64,000 nt of DNA from Gammaproteobacteria bacterium (GTDB taxonomy: Bacteria > Pseudomonadota > Gammaproteobacteria > GCA-001735895): NCBI GenBank assembly GCA_024225395.1, contig JAAEMR010000186.1:1-64000 (forward strand), written 5' to 3'. A program made the translations under genes and the position numbers. Each line of letters opens with the position of its first letter. The stretch's first letter is position 1. A model generated the notes under the pieces. The model saw only the letters and a list, made by a program, of their open reading frames with translations. It had not been told where the DNA came from and did no database searches. Positions 21,392-31,897 of this stretch are shown here, in pieces.

Positions 21392-21820
21392 TTAAATATC
21401 TAATACTTGAGGTTGCTGAGCAGCATGCTGATGAGTTTCACCGGCATAAACCTTTAATTTTTTAAACATTGCTCGACCCAGGGAATTTTTAGGTAACATC
21501 CCCTTAACCGCTGTTTTAATAATACGATCAGGATGAGTTGCACGTAACTTGGACAGATTCACTGACTTAAGATGACCGACATAACCTGTATAGTGGTGAT
21601 ACATCTTATCCTGTTCTTTATTACCAGTCACTTTAACCTTTTCAGCATTGATGACAACGATGTAATCGCCTGTATCAACATGAGGTGTGTATTCTGGTTT
21701 ATGTTTGCCACGTAATCTACGAGCTATCTCTGTAGACAAACGACCTAAAGTCTTGTCAGCAGCATCAACAATGAACCAGTCACGCTTTACAGATTCTGGT
21801 TTTGCACTAAAGGTTTTCAT
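21392..21820 (-). CDS. rplM: 50S ribosomal protein L13
   Basis: [33 protein letters not shown]... Confidence 0.98.
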   Translation of the reverse strand: MKTFSAKPESVKRDWFIVDAADKTLGRLSTEIARRLRGKHKPEYTPHVDTGDYIVVINAEKVKVTGNKEQDKMYHHYTGYVGHLKSVNLSKLRATHPDRIIKTAVKGMLPKNSLGRAMFKKLKVYAGETHQHAAQQPQVLDI

Positions 21821-21994
21821 AAAATTTCCTAAACTCGCTTTTTTGCGATTGTCTTCATCAAAGAAAGGGCGCGAATACTAACGGATTTATACCATGTTGA
21901 CAAGGCTGAAAGCCGCGATATTTTCTATATTTCAAAATTAATTGTTAAATAGCTTTATATGAGTAAAAAACTTGTATCGAACTAAAAAAATTGT

Positions 21995-22023
21995 TAAAAA
22001 AGGGCGTGGCAAAAAGCCACGCC
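21995..22023 (-). terminator. Rho-independent terminator
   Basis: GGCGTGGC-TTTTT-GCCACGCC-CTTTTTT on the minus strand. Confidence 0.9.
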
Positions 22024-22088
22024 AAAACCACCAAAGGAGGATGGAGGAGTTATGCTGGGAAGACGAGGGGCGCCTTCCGGTTCAGCAT
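21995..22088 (-). ncRNA. Putative trans-acting small RNA (novel, ~94 nt)
   Basis: Minus strand: TTGACA (22118-22123), 17-nt spacer, GATAAT (22095-22100), predicted TSS ~22088; RNA AUGCUGAACCGGAAGGCGCCCCUCGUCUUCCCAGCAUAACUCCUCCAUCCUCCUUUGGUGGUUUUGGCGUGGCUUUUUGCCACGCCCUUUUUU with 5' hairpin, CU-rich linker and terminator; no credible ORF. Confidence 0.65.
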
Positions 22089-22094
22089 ATAAGC

Positions 22095-22123
22095 ATTATC
22101 TAATATAGATTTTGCTTTGTCAA
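22095..22123 (-). promoter_or_regulatory. Consensus sigma70 promoter
   Basis: TTGACA-N17-GATAAT on the minus strand inside an intergenic region. Confidence 0.75.
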
Positions 22124-22206
22124 CATAACTCCTCCATATTTCCACCCCAAACTAATACACATTAATCACGCTTCTTTATAATCAGCCATGATTATAAAGA
22201 ACTGCA

Positions 22207-22626
22207 CTAAGCCTTTTCTATAATTTCATAATCGTGAGTTATGTCTGCCACCTTCCCCAGCATAATAGAGGCAGAGCATAGTTTTTCAGCGGATAGTGAT
22301 ATCGCCTTTTCAACTCTTAGCGGATCAACAGCCTTACCACTGATCACAAAATGCAAATGGATACGGGTAAACACCTTCGGTAACTCTTCTGCCCGATCAT
22401 AATCAAGCTCAACTTCACAATTCTCTACCTGTTGCCTTGATTTCTTTAACAGCAACATCACGTCAAAAGCACTGCAACCTCCAAGACCCAGAATGAGCAT
22501 TTCCATAGGTCTAATACCCAGATTTTGCCCACCAAATTCTTCAGGGCCATCCATCACGACAGCGTGGCCACTGGCTGACTCACCCACAAAGGTCATATTA
22601 TCTAACCACTTTACTTTTGATTTCAT
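22207..22626 (-). CDS. OsmC family protein
   Basis: GLGGCSAFDVMLLLKKSRQQVENCEVELDY; divergent from crp as near Pseudomonas vfr. Confidence 0.88.
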   Translation of the reverse strand: MKSKVKWLDNMTFVGESASGHAVVMDGPEEFGGQNLGIRPMEMLILGLGGCSAFDVMLLLKKSRQQVENCEVELDYDRAEELPKVFTRIHLHFVISGKAVDPLRVEKAISLSAEKLCSASIMLGKVADITHDYEIIEKA

Positions 22627-22699
22627 CTCTATCTCTGCTTGTGAATTAACTTATTTATGTTATGTTGTCGCGAATTTTAAATTATAAAACAGGTACAAC

Positions 22700-23347
22700 G
22701 TGAGTCTTCAACCCATACAAAAAGTGCACCCTCAAAGCAATCCTGCACTAGAGAACTTTTTGAAGCACTGCCATAAAAAAATCCTGCCTGGAAAGCAAAC
22801 TATAATACATGCACGGGATGAATCACATACTCTTTATTACATAATCAACGGCTCTGTAAGCGTTGTTATCGAAGACGAAGATTGCAATGAAATTATACTT
22901 GCCTATCTCAATGCCGGCGATTTTTTCGGCGAAATGGGTTTATTTGAGAAAAACATGAAACGTAGCGCCTGGGTCACAACGCGTAGCGAATGTGAAATTG
23001 CTGAAATTCACTATAACCAGTTCATGATTCTTGCCAGAGAAAATCCGGAAATTCTATTCCAGCTATCAGCACAGCTAGCCGATCGCTTACGTGATACCAG
23101 TCGCAAGGTGAGCAACCTGGCATTTATGGATGTGACCGGACGCATTGCGAGAGCATTACTTGATCTGGCTAAACAACCTGATGCGCTGACTCACCCGGAA
23201 GGCATGCAAATCAAGGTAACCCGTCAGGAAATTGCTAAACTTGTAGGCTGTTCGCGAGAAATGGCTGGCAGAGTCATTAAACACCTGGAAGAAGACCGGT
23301 TAATTTCAGCTCACGGTAAAACAATCGTAGTTTTTGGAACGCGTTAA
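22700..23347 (+). CDS. crp: cAMP receptor protein (Crp/Vfr)
   Basis: Cyclic nucleotide pocket ([31 protein letters not shown]) and HTH ([25 protein letters not shown]). Confidence 0.93.
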   Translation: MSLQPIQKVHPQSNPALENFLKHCHKKILPGKQTIIHARDESHTLYYIINGSVSVVIEDEDCNEIILAYLNAGDFFGEMGLFEKNMKRSAWVTTRSECEIAEIHYNQFMILARENPEILFQLSAQLADRLRDTSRKVSNLAFMDVTGRIARALLDLAKQPDALTHPEGMQIKVTRQEIAKLVGCSREMAGRVIKHLEEDRLISAHGKTIVVFGTR

Positions 23348-23371
23348 CAATCAGTAAAAAACTGAAACACT

Positions 23372-24172
23372 TTAATCCCCGAAAATTTCACTTAGCGCCA
23401 CTCCAGGGTTTTCTGCTCGCATAAAGGCTTCACCCACCAGAAAAGCATCAACCTGGTGATCGCGCATAAAAGTGACATCCATTTTGGTATGGATTCCACT
23501 TTCTGTCACCACAAAACAGCCTTCCGGCACCATGTGTAACATTTTCAACGTGGTCAGCAAGCTGGTCTCAAACGTTCTCAGGTTACGATTATTAATCCCT
23601 ACCATGGGCAAATCCAGTTCAAGCGCTCGTTGCATTTCCTGCTCATCGTGCACTTCCACCAATACATCCAGGCCAAGTTCTGTCGCCTTCTGGTGCAGGC
23701 TTATCAATGCACTCTGCTCCAGAGCTGCCACGATCAGCAATACACAGTCTGCACCCATCACTCGTGCTTCTACCAGCTGGTAATCATCGATAATGAAATC
23801 TTTGCGGATAACAGGCAGGTCGCAGGCAGAACGTGCAGCCACCAGGTACTCATCGGCACCGTGGAAAAAATCCACATCGGTCAGCACTGACAGACAGGCT
23901 GCTCCACCCTGTTGATACTGCTGAGCAATTTCCGCCGGGTTAAACTTCTCACGGATAATGCCTTTACTCGGAGATGCTTTTTTTATTTCCGCAATGACGG
24001 CTGGCAACTGCTGCTTCAATTTATTCTGGAGTGAGCTTACAAAACCACGAACGGGTGAGGCATCTGCTAACAATTTCTCCAGCTCAACCTGAGATTTAAA
24101 AGCCTTTCTATCACTTATTTCCTGCGCTTTTCGAGCCAGGATTTTATTCAATATATCTGCTTTATCAGTCAT
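23372..24172 (-). CDS. trpC: Indole-3-glycerol phosphate synthase
   Basis: [36 protein letters not shown]. Confidence 0.97.
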   Translation of the reverse strand: MTDKADILNKILARKAQEISDRKAFKSQVELEKLLADASPVRGFVSSLQNKLKQQLPAVIAEIKKASPSKGIIREKFNPAEIAQQYQQGGAACLSVLTDVDFFHGADEYLVAARSACDLPVIRKDFIIDDYQLVEARVMGADCVLLIVAALEQSALISLHQKATELGLDVLVEVHDEQEMQRALELDLPMVGINNRNLRTFETSLLTTLKMLHMVPEGCFVVTESGIHTKMDVTFMRDHQVDAFLVGEAFMRAENPGVALSEIFGD

Positions 24173-24175
24173 AGC

Positions 24176-25189
24176 TTAAGCGTTTGATTTACTCACCAGG
24201 TTATTCAAAACATCTTTGGCAGAACCATTTGCTATGGCTTGCTGAGCCAATTCAATACCCTGCTGATGTGACTCGGCCAGTCCCGAAACATAAATGGCGG
24301 CACCTGCATTCAAACAAACGATATCAAGAGCTGCGCCCGGCTTATTCTCAAACACGGAGCTGATCATGGCCAGACTTTGCTCGACACCATCGACGCGGAT
24401 AGTGGATATATCAGCGACCTGTAAGCCAAAATCTGCTGGATTAATTTGATAGCTATTAACTTCGCCATCTTTAAGTTCAGCCACGAAGGTGCTGGTTGAA
24501 ATACTGATTTCATCCATGCCGTCTTCAGCATGAACCACCATCACATGGCGACTACCCAGTAGCTTTAACACATTGGCAACAGGTTCAACCAGTTCCCTGG
24601 CAAACACTCCAATCACCTGGTTTGGGGCTGACGCAGGATTGGTCAAAGGCCCCAATACATTAAAGATAGTTCGCACGGCCATTTCTTTTCTTGGCCCGAT
24701 AGCATGACGCATCGCACTGTGATGATTTTGTGCAAATAGAAAACCTACACCGACATCATCGATACTCTGCCCAACTTGCTCAGGAGTCACGGCGAGGTTT
24801 ACTCCTGCCGCTTCGAGTACGTCTGCACTTCCCGACTTACTGGAGACAGAGCGGTTACCATGTTTGGCCACATGCGCACCGGCTGCGGCTGCAACAATGG
24901 CAGAAGCTGTCGAGATATTAAAGCTACCCGATGAATCTCCACCGGTGCCGCAGGTATCTACCAGGTAATCAGAACGAGTCTCAACTTTAGTGGCCAGCTC
25001 ACGCATAACACTGGCAGCAGCAGTTATTTCATCGACTGTTTCTGTCTTCATGCGCAGACCAACCAGAAAACCACCTATCTGAGAAGGGGTTGCCTCGCCA
25101 GTCATGATTTGCTGCATGACATCATTCATTTCGTCACGTGATAAGTCCTGCCGGCTTATCACCGCTTTAATTGCCTGCTGTATATTCAT
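24176..25189 (-). CDS. trpD: Anthranilate phosphoribosyltransferase
   Basis: [39 protein letters not shown]. Confidence 0.97.
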   Translation of the reverse strand: MNIQQAIKAVISRQDLSRDEMNDVMQQIMTGEATPSQIGGFLVGLRMKTETVDEITAAASVMRELATKVETRSDYLVDTCGTGGDSSGSFNISTASAIVAAAAGAHVAKHGNRSVSSKSGSADVLEAAGVNLAVTPEQVGQSIDDVGVGFLFAQNHHSAMRHAIGPRKEMAVRTIFNVLGPLTNPASAPNQVIGVFARELVEPVANVLKLLGSRHVMVVHAEDGMDEISISTSTFVAELKDGEVNSYQINPADFGLQVADISTIRVDGVEQSLAMISSVFENKPGAALDIVCLNAGAAIYVSGLAESHQQGIELAQQAIANGSAKDVLNNLVSKSNA

Positions 25190-25788
25190 ATGATTTCCTT
25201 CGATATTTTTGTATTCAGGAAGTTTTGCAATAATTCATGCCCGAACTCAGTGAGTATTGATTCCGGATGAAATTGCACGCCTTCGATAGCCAGCGTTTTA
25301 TGTCGTATTCCCATAATTTCACCAATATTGCCATCTTCAGTTCTTGTCCATGCAGTCACTTCAAGGCAATCGGGTAAACTTTCTTTTTCAATAACCAGTG
25401 AATGGTATCGAGTTGCCTCATAGGGCATTTGCAAGTCAGCAAATACACCCTGCCCCCTGTGATAAATCATCGAGGTTTTACCGTGCATTATTTCACGGGC
25501 ATGCACTATTTTACCGCCATATACCTGGCCGATACTTTGATGCCCGAGGCAAACACCCAGCAAAGGTTTTTTACCCGCCATGGCTTCAATCACCGCCATT
25601 GAAATTCCCGCTTCATTCGGTGTACAGGGACCGGGTGACAACATGATATGGCTGGCATCATTTTGTTTAACCTGTTCAACCGTGTACTGGTCGTTACGAA
25701 CCACTTCGACTTCTACCTGTAACTCACCCAGGTATTGCACCAGATTGTAAGTAAAGGAGTCATAGTTATCGATCATCAATACTTTCAT
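25186..25788 (-). CDS. trpG: Anthranilate synthase component II (glutamine amidotransferase)
   Basis: [35 protein letters not shown]. Confidence 0.96.
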   Translation of the reverse strand: MKVLMIDNYDSFTYNLVQYLGELQVEVEVVRNDQYTVEQVKQNDASHIMLSPGPCTPNEAGISMAVIEAMAGKKPLLGVCLGHQSIGQVYGGKIVHAREIMHGKTSMIYHRGQGVFADLQMPYEATRYHSLVIEKESLPDCLEVTAWTRTEDGNIGEIMGIRHKTLAIEGVQFHPESILTEFGHELLQNFLNTKISKEII

Positions 25789-27296
25789 GATTCACTCTCC
25801 TGAGACAACTTACAGGGGTCATGCGGGGATAAACCCGATTCAGCCAAAGCCACCGCACGAAAAATAGCACGTGCTTTATTCATCGTTTCATCCCATTCAT
25901 TTTCAGCAACAGAATCATACACAATACCTGCACCCGCCTGGATAAAGAGTTTTCTGTCTTTAATAACCGCGGTTCTTATGGCAATCGCGGTATCCATATT
26001 TCCACTCCAGGATAGATAACCCACGGCACCTGAATAAATACCCCGCTTGACCGGTTCCAGCTCATCGATTATTTCCATCGCCCTGATTTTTGGCGCACCT
26101 GAAACGGTTCCGGCAGGAAAAGTTGCTCTCAACACATCCATCGCGGACATGTCAGGCTTAAGTTCACCTTCAACATTAGACACGATATGCATTACATGCG
26201 AATAATGTTCAACGATCATTTTATCGGTTAACTGCACGGTTCCGGTTTTACTCACCCTGCCCGCATCGTTACGCCCGAGGTCAATCAACATCAGGTGCTC
26301 AGCCAGCTCTTTAGGATCATTCAGCAATTCCTGTTCCAGCGCTTTATCCTGCTCAGGCGTTTTACCTCTCGGACGGGTTCCAGCGATTGGCCTGACTGTT
26401 ACCTCACCCTCTTCCAGGCGCACCAGAATTTCCGGTGAGGAACCCACCACATAATGATCACCCAAATTGAGGTAGTACATATAAGGAGACGGGTTTAACC
26501 CACGCAAAGCCCGGTAAAGATTGAGCGGTTCGGAATTAAATGGAATCGACAGTCGTTGCGACAATACGATCTGCATTGCATCACCATCGATAATATATTG
26601 ACGGGCCTTATCCACCGCCGACATATAACCTTCACGAGTAAACTCAGACTCAAAATCATTTTCGTCTATCTGCCCATTATTCTGCTGTGCCGGTAAATCA
26701 AGCTGGCACTGCTGAATTTTTTCGACCAGTTTATCCAGCTGCTGCTGGCTCAGATTGTAAGCATCCGGCTGCTTAGGATCGGCATAAACGATGATATATA
26801 AACGGGATGCGAGATTATCAAAGACCACCAACTGCTCACTCAGCATCAACAGAATATCCGGCGTACCATGTTTGTCAGGATTGGGATTGTTTTTAAGCTT
26901 TGGTTCTATATAACGAATCGTGTCATAACCAAAATAGCCGACCAGACCACCATTAAAAAGGGGCAGACATTCAAGTTCTGCAACCTTATAGGATTCCAGG
27001 TAATCTTCGATATACTGCAGCGGATCATCAACGGTTTGTTGATCAATAATCAGGTCATCCGTTTCGATAATCACGTCGTGACCAAAAACCTTAAGGCGGG
27101 TACGACAGCCTAACCCGATAATAGAATAGCGCCCCCATTTTTCACCGCCCTGAACCGATTCAAACAGGTAACTGTAAGGATTATTGGCTAATTTCAGGTA
27201 AACACTTAACGGTGTATCCAGATCGGCAAAAACTTCTCTGGCTAGCGGGACAAGGTTGTAGGAGGATTTTAATTGTTCAAACTGTTGCTGATTCAT
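25785..27296 (-). CDS. trpE: Anthranilate synthase component I
   Basis: Full-length Trp[31 protein letters not shown]. Confidence 0.97.
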   Translation of the reverse strand: MNQQQFEQLKSSYNLVPLAREVFADLDTPLSVYLKLANNPYSYLFESVQGGEKWGRYSIIGLGCRTRLKVFGHDVIIETDDLIIDQQTVDDPLQYIEDYLESYKVAELECLPLFNGGLVGYFGYDTIRYIEPKLKNNPNPDKHGTPDILLMLSEQLVVFDNLASRLYIIVYADPKQPDAYNLSQQQLDKLVEKIQQCQLDLPAQQNNGQIDENDFESEFTREGYMSAVDKARQYIIDGDAMQIVLSQRLSIPFNSEPLNLYRALRGLNPSPYMYYLNLGDHYVVGSSPEILVRLEEGEVTVRPIAGTRPRGKTPEQDKALEQELLNDPKELAEHLMLIDLGRNDAGRVSKTGTVQLTDKMIVEHYSHVMHIVSNVEGELKPDMSAMDVLRATFPAGTVSGAPKIRAMEIIDELEPVKRGIYSGAVGYLSWSGNMDTAIAIRTAVIKDRKLFIQAGAGIVYDSVAENEWDETMNKARAIFRAVALAESGLSPHDPCKLSQESES

Positions 27297-27348
27297 AATG
27301 ACCTGGCAAAAAATTAACGGGTAAAAAAGGTTTAAGACGAGATTACTT

Positions 27349-27402
27349 TCACCATCGCCAACTATTTTTTACTCTTGTGTTAACCAGTTGCATATCAGCC
27401 AT
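27349..27402 (-). CDS. Candidate trp leader peptide [17 protein letters not shown]
   Basis: 18-codon ORF (including stop) between gph stop and trpE start, ending Trp-Arg-Trp-stop. Confidence 0.35.
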   Translation of the reverse strand: MADMQLVNTRVKNSWRW

Positions 27403-27415
27403 TTGCCCAATCAGT

Positions 27416-28084
27416 TTAGATATATTGTTTAAGCTCTGTGAAAGAATCTATCACAGCATCTGGATCATAGCTATGGATATCTTCACCGTGATTATAACCA
27501 TAACTCATGCAGATAATTTGAAATCCGGCAGCTCTGGCAGCCTTCACATCCGATTGCGAATCACCCAGCATCATCGAGTTTTCAGGTTTCATCGACATGC
27601 GCTCTGCTGCTGTTAATAAGGGCAAAGGATCGGGTTTTTTACGCGGCGTATCATCACCACAGATCGTCACTTCAAAATAATCCTGAATACCCAGATCACG
27701 TAAAATAGGCAAAGTGAATTCAGCTGCCTTATTCGTCACGCAACCCAGTCTATATCCACTTTCTTTCATGTAATCCAGACCTTCCTTCACTCCATCATAT
27801 AAATGACTGCGCTTTGAGGTGTTTACGGCATACAGGTCACGAAAAATGGGCAATGCCTTATCATATAAAGCCTGATCAGGTTCACCATCCAGCTGATTGA
27901 TCAAACCGCGTTTGACCAGACGCTCAACGCCATTACCCACCCAGTGACGCACCGCGGCTTCACCGCGTACAGGCATATCCAGCTGTTTAAGCATTTCATC
28001 GACGCAATATGCCAGGTCAGGCACACTATCAACCAATGTGCCATCCACATCGATCAGGATCATTTCAGGTTTTGAGACATTCAT
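27416..28084 (-). CDS. gph: Phosphoglycolate phosphatase
   Basis: HAD motif DVDGTLVDSVPDL; GDSQSDVKAARAAG; between rpe and trpE. Confidence 0.92.
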   Translation of the reverse strand: MNVSKPEMILIDVDGTLVDSVPDLAYCVDEMLKQLDMPVRGEAAVRHWVGNGVERLVKRGLINQLDGEPDQALYDKALPIFRDLYAVNTSKRSHLYDGVKEGLDYMKESGYRLGCVTNKAAEFTLPILRDLGIQDYFEVTICGDDTPRKKPDPLPLLTAAERMSMKPENSMMLGDSQSDVKAARAAGFQIICMSYGYNHGEDIHSYDPDAVIDSFTELKQYI

Positions 28085-28129
28085 ACTAAATCAAGTTATA
28101 ACTATTCTGAAGAGTGAAAAAGCAAGGGA

Positions 28130-28305
28130 TTCACCATGAAGGCACGAAATACACGAAAGATTTTAAAAGTATATAATTTAATATGACGAAAAAAGTCATC
28201 TTAATGCTTTTAAAACCAATATAACTTCGTGCTCTCGGCAACTGCTGCTGCGTTGATCTACCTACATCCGTGTAGGCGTACGTGCTGTTCGTGGTGCAAA
28301 TGCTT
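28130..28305. repeat. CTTCGTG-type inverted-repeat element, copy B (composite)
   Basis: TTCACCATGAAGGCACGAAATACACGAA ... ACTTCGTG ... GTTCGTGGTGCAAA. Confidence 0.55.
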
Positions 28306-28311
28306 TAAAAG

Positions 28312-28998
28312 TTAAACTTTGGCTAATTCGTCACGGAATTGCGCAACGATAGTGTCATAAGTATTCGCATCTGAATCATTGGCTCCACCAAAGATACCAG
28401 ATCCAGCAACAAACATATCCGCACCGGCTGAAGCGATTTCAGCAATATTATCTACCTTTACGCCGCCATCAACCTCCAGGCGAATATCGTAACCAGAATC
28501 ATCAATCATTTTTCTGGCCTGACGTAACTTATCAAGCGTAGCAGGAATAAAACTTTGACCACCGAAACCGGGGTTAACTGACATTAACAATACAACGTCA
28601 ACCTTATCCATCACGTAGTTCAGGTAGTCTAAAGGCGTTGCAGGGTTAAATACGAGACCGGATTTACAGCCACTTTCACGAATCAGAGACAGGCTGCGAT
28701 CGATATGCTCAGAAGCTTCAGGGTGAAAAGTAATGAAACTCGCACCGGCTTTTGCAAAATCAGGAATGATGCGATCAACAGGTTTAACCATCAGGTGAAC
28801 ATCGATAGGTGCTGTCACGCCATGACTACGTAAAGCATCACATACTAGCGGCCCAATGGTCAGGTTGGGTACGTAGTGATTATCCATCACATCGAAATGC
28901 ACCACGTCACAACCGGATGCAATAACATTATCTACTTCTTCACCTAAACGTGCGAAATCTGCTGACAAAATCGAAGGTGCAATAAGAAAATCGGACAT
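28312..28998 (-). CDS. rpe: Ribulose-phosphate 3-epimerase
   Basis: [47 protein letters not shown]. Confidence 0.97.
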   Translation of the reverse strand: MSDFLIAPSILSADFARLGEEVDNVIASGCDVVHFDVMDNHYVPNLTIGPLVCDALRSHGVTAPIDVHLMVKPVDRIIPDFAKAGASFITFHPEASEHIDRSLSLIRESGCKSGLVFNPATPLDYLNYVMDKVDVVLLMSVNPGFGGQSFIPATLDKLRQARKMIDDSGYDIRLEVDGGVKVDNIAEIASAGADMFVAGSGIFGGANDSDANTYDTIVAQFRDELAKV

Positions 28999-29049
28999 AA
29001 CTAACTCCTAAGCTAAAAAAATGAAACTACTCATGTAGTAAAATCTACG

Positions 29050-29170
29050 GTAACCGCTCGGGTTGTTCCTGGAGCTTGCCAGTTCAAGGCGAAAAATGTG
29101 AGTTTACAAGTGTAAATGATCATTTTTTAACGCGGAAATAGCGAGTTCAAGGGGCAAGTTGAGTTGTTAC
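29050..29170. repeat. Long imperfect palindrome, MITE-like
   Basis: Starts GTAACCGCTCGGGTTG, ends CAAGTTGAGTTGTTAC; centre AAAAATGTGAGTTTACAAGTGTAAATGATCATTTTTT. Confidence 0.55.
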
Positions 29171-29290
29171 AAAAAAAAATTAGACGCGAATGTACACGAA
29201 AAGGCGTTTCATTTCAGCCTGTATCGATCAATTACTGAAGTCTTTGCGCAAAAACTATAGAATACGCACCATTTTACCGAGGATTAAATT

Positions 29291-29749
29291 ATGGGAATCA
29301 GCCTGGCCTTACATGTTGTGTCGATTATTTTATGGGTTGGAGGAATGTTTTTTGCTCATATGATTTTGCGTCCGGCAGCAGTCGCTGAACTAGAACCACC
29401 TTTCAGACTAAAACTGTGGAGACATGTTTTTAACCGCTTTTTCCCCTGGGTATGGGTCGCAATTATTGTCACTCCTCTGACGGGCACTCTTCTTGTTGCT
29501 CCTTTTGGCGGTTTTTCGCATGCCCCTCTATATGTCAACATCATGACAACGATTGGCAGCTTGATGATTGCAATCTTTCTGTACGTTTATTTTGTGCCGT
29601 TCAGCGGTCTTAAAAAATACCTTGATGAACAGGATATCCCTGCCGCAGCGGGACAGCTGAATAAAATCAGGACTCTGGTTGGGGTAAATATTGTTTTGGG
29701 AATTATTACGGTGGCGATCGCCACTATCGGGAAATATTATTTGATATAG
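29291..29749 (+). CDS. CopD-family integral membrane protein
   Basis: Four predicted TM helices; LHVVSIILWVGGMFFAHMILRPAA pattern. Confidence 0.8.
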   Translation: MGISLALHVVSIILWVGGMFFAHMILRPAAVAELEPPFRLKLWRHVFNRFFPWVWVAIIVTPLTGTLLVAPFGGFSHAPLYVNIMTTIGSLMIAIFLYVYFVPFSGLKKYLDEQDIPAAAGQLNKIRTLVGVNIVLGIITVAIATIGKYYLI

Positions 29750-29787
29750 CCGGCATGACTGATACTACTCAGCGTCATTAAAAATAA

Positions 29788-29935
29788 AGGTATTTAGCAC
29801 GACGTCACGAAGTACTCGAAGGTAGATCTAAATGTGGTAACAAACTTATAAAATTTTTTGAAACTGACTGGTTTATTCAGTTTTGTTTAATAATATTTGC
29901 TTTCTTCGTGTGCTTCGTGACTTCGTGGTGAAAAA
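29788..29935. repeat. CTTCGTG-type inverted-repeat element, copy C
   Basis: TTTAGCACGACGTCACGAAGTACTCGAAG ... TTCTTCGTGTGCTTCGTGACTTCGTGGTGAAAAA. Confidence 0.5.
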
Positions 29936-29978
29936 TCTTTAAATAGATTGCTTATTGCATCTCTCAGAACTGTTCATG

Positions 29979-30284
29979 CTATCTCAAAGAACCTATATAA
30001 GCCGCAAGATTTTCAATATCGGCATCTTTCAAGCCAGCAGCCATCGCATTCATCGTTGGATTCTGGCGCTTTCCATTACGAAAGTTAGTTAAGCTTTCCT
30101 TAACAAACGCTTCAGTCTGCCCTTTAAGAGATGGATAAGCAGGAACCACACTAACTCCACCGGCACCGTGACAACCAATACAGCCTTTAGCTGCAAAAGC
30201 AGAACGCCCTGCACCTGCATCACCCGCCAAAGCCTGACCGGAAATAGCCAATACAGAAGTTAAAATAATTGCTTGTAATCTCAT
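29979..30284 (-). CDS. Small periplasmic c-type cytochrome
   Basis: Signal peptide, CIGCH haem site, downstream Met ligand region PTMNAMAAGL. Confidence 0.88.
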   Translation of the reverse strand: MRLQAIILTSVLAISGQALAGDAGAGRSAFAAKGCIGCHGAGGVSVVPAYPSLKGQTEAFVKESLTNFRNGKRQNPTMNAMAAGLKDADIENLAAYIGSLR

Positions 30285-30593
30285 CTAAAATTGTCTCCTA
30301 GTTGGTATTGAATAAGCCGCATTTGAATTAATAGCTTGCTTATCAAGCGCCGCATTGTTACAAAGCCGCCAGATTTTGTAAAGTCCCGAATCCCTGCGTG
30401 GAATCATGAAAAATAGTTAAAAGATTGATTTCGCAGTGCTTTCATAAAATTCAAGTCGCACACACAGGTTCGATGAGTTTTTTTGGAAATGCTGCGGATC
30501 AGGGTCTTGTGCTAGATTCATGTTTCCATGTAGAGTTTAGGGAGAGTATACCCGTTTCATCTTAATATCAGCTTAACATCAAAAAATCACAAC

Positions 30594-31187
30594 ATGAAAG
30601 ACCTCAAAACCTTTGATCACAGTATTCGGCAGGATCTAACATTACAGTCGATACAACGAGGAAAGCCCATAACTTTTAAAACAACCTGGGGTTTATTTTC
30701 ACCCAAAGCAATCGATGCCGGCTCTCAGATGTTACTGGATTTTCTTGAAATCAAGGAAACCGACAACTGTCTGGACATGGGCTGTGGTTATGGAATTCTT
30801 GGCTTAAGCATGGCTTTATGGGCTCCTGAAGGAAAAACAGTACTCGTCGACAAAGATTTTGTAGCTGTCGAATACTCAGAGAAGAATCGACAGCTCAACA
30901 ATATCCCTAATGCAGAATGTTTTCTCAGCAATGGTTTCGATCAAATCCCTGGGCAACAGTTTGATATCATCGTCTCGAATATCCCGGCAAAAGTAGGCAA
31001 GGAAATGCTTTATATCTATTTATTTGATGCTCTTAAATATTTAAAACCCGGTGGATCATTTTATATTGTCACCATTACCGGCTTAAGAATGTTTTTCAAA
31101 CGCAGCTTTAATGAGGTTTTTGGGCACTATGAAAAGATTAAACAGGGAAAGGTTTATACTGTAGCAAGGGGGATAAAGCAGGGTTAG
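30594..31187 (+). CDS. Class I SAM-dependent methyltransferase (RsmC/MTS-like)
   Basis: LDMGCGYGILGLSMALWAPEGKTVLVDKD; NIPAK motif region. Confidence 0.8.
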   Translation: MKDLKTFDHSIRQDLTLQSIQRGKPITFKTTWGLFSPKAIDAGSQMLLDFLEIKETDNCLDMGCGYGILGLSMALWAPEGKTVLVDKDFVAVEYSEKNRQLNNIPNAECFLSNGFDQIPGQQFDIIVSNIPAKVGKEMLYIYLFDALKYLKPGGSFYIVTITGLRMFFKRSFNEVFGHYEKIKQGKVYTVARGIKQG

Positions 31188-31304
31188 GGTTAGTATTTCC
31201 ATGGCCTCGGCAACTGTTCCTGCGTCACCTAAAGCGCCAATTTTAGCGCTCTACCTGGTTGCATCCATGCATAAGTCGCAGCATAAGCACTATTATCCAT
31301 GAGC

Positions 31305-31332
31305 AAAAAAAAGGGCAGCTAAAAAGCTGCCC
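31305..31332 (-). terminator. Rho-independent terminator
   Basis: GGGCAGCT-TTTT-AGCTGCCC followed by T run on the minus strand. Confidence 0.85.
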
Positions 31333-31354
31333 TTCTATAACAAGTTAAATTAAC

Positions 31355-31897
31355 TTATTGTGCTGGTGGTGCCGCTGGTGCCTGTTGAGGAGCATATCCC
31401 CATGGAGCTCCACCCCAGGGAGCGCCGCCCCATGGACCACCACCCCAACCGCGGTTTCCACCCCAGCCACGATTATTGTTATTGCCGTAGTAATTGCCTC
31501 TCCAGTCTCCACGACCATCATAGTTTCCGTAGTAGTTTCCACTACCGTAACCATTACCACGCCAGTCGGTATTTGCATCCATATCGGCATCAGCATCCAT
31601 ATTACCTTTAGCACGCCCTTTCATTGCGAAATCAAAAGATCCCTCTCCGTCACCGGTGCCACGTCCACGACCTGTACCACGACCCTGTCCACGACCAGAA
31701 CCATCGTAGTTGCCGTAACCGCGACCATCGCCACGGCCATTCCAGTTACCGTAACCGGAACCGCTTCCATCACCCCAGCTATTGTTATTGTTGCCCCAGC
31801 CACTGTTATTACCCCATGGGTTTCCCCATTGGGCGCTGGCTGTGGACGCAATACCTACTGTTGCAGCTATTGCTGCTGCCAATATAAATTTTTTCAT
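31355..31897 (-). CDS. Glycine-rich secreted protein, sulfur-globule-protein-like
   Basis: Signal peptide MKKFILAAAIAATVGIASTASA; Gly/Asn/Trp/Tyr repeats; central GSFDFAMKGRAKGNMDADADMDANTDWRGNGYG. Confidence 0.55.
   Translation of the reverse strand: MKKFILAAAIAATVGIASTASAQWGNPWGNNSGWGNNNNSWGDGSGSGYGNWNGRGDGRGYGNYDGSGRGQGRGTGRGRGTGDGEGSFDFAMKGRAKGNMDADADMDANTDWRGNGYGSGNYYGNYDGRGDWRGNYYGNNNNRGWGGNRGWGGGPWGGAPWGGAPWGYAPQQAPAAPPAQ

Noticed and set aside
22173-22199. Hairpin CTTTATAATCAgccaTGATTATAAAG as an osmC terminator
   Set aside because: AT-rich 11-bp palindrome just after osmC but without a following T-run on either strand; could be a regulator site, not enough to call.
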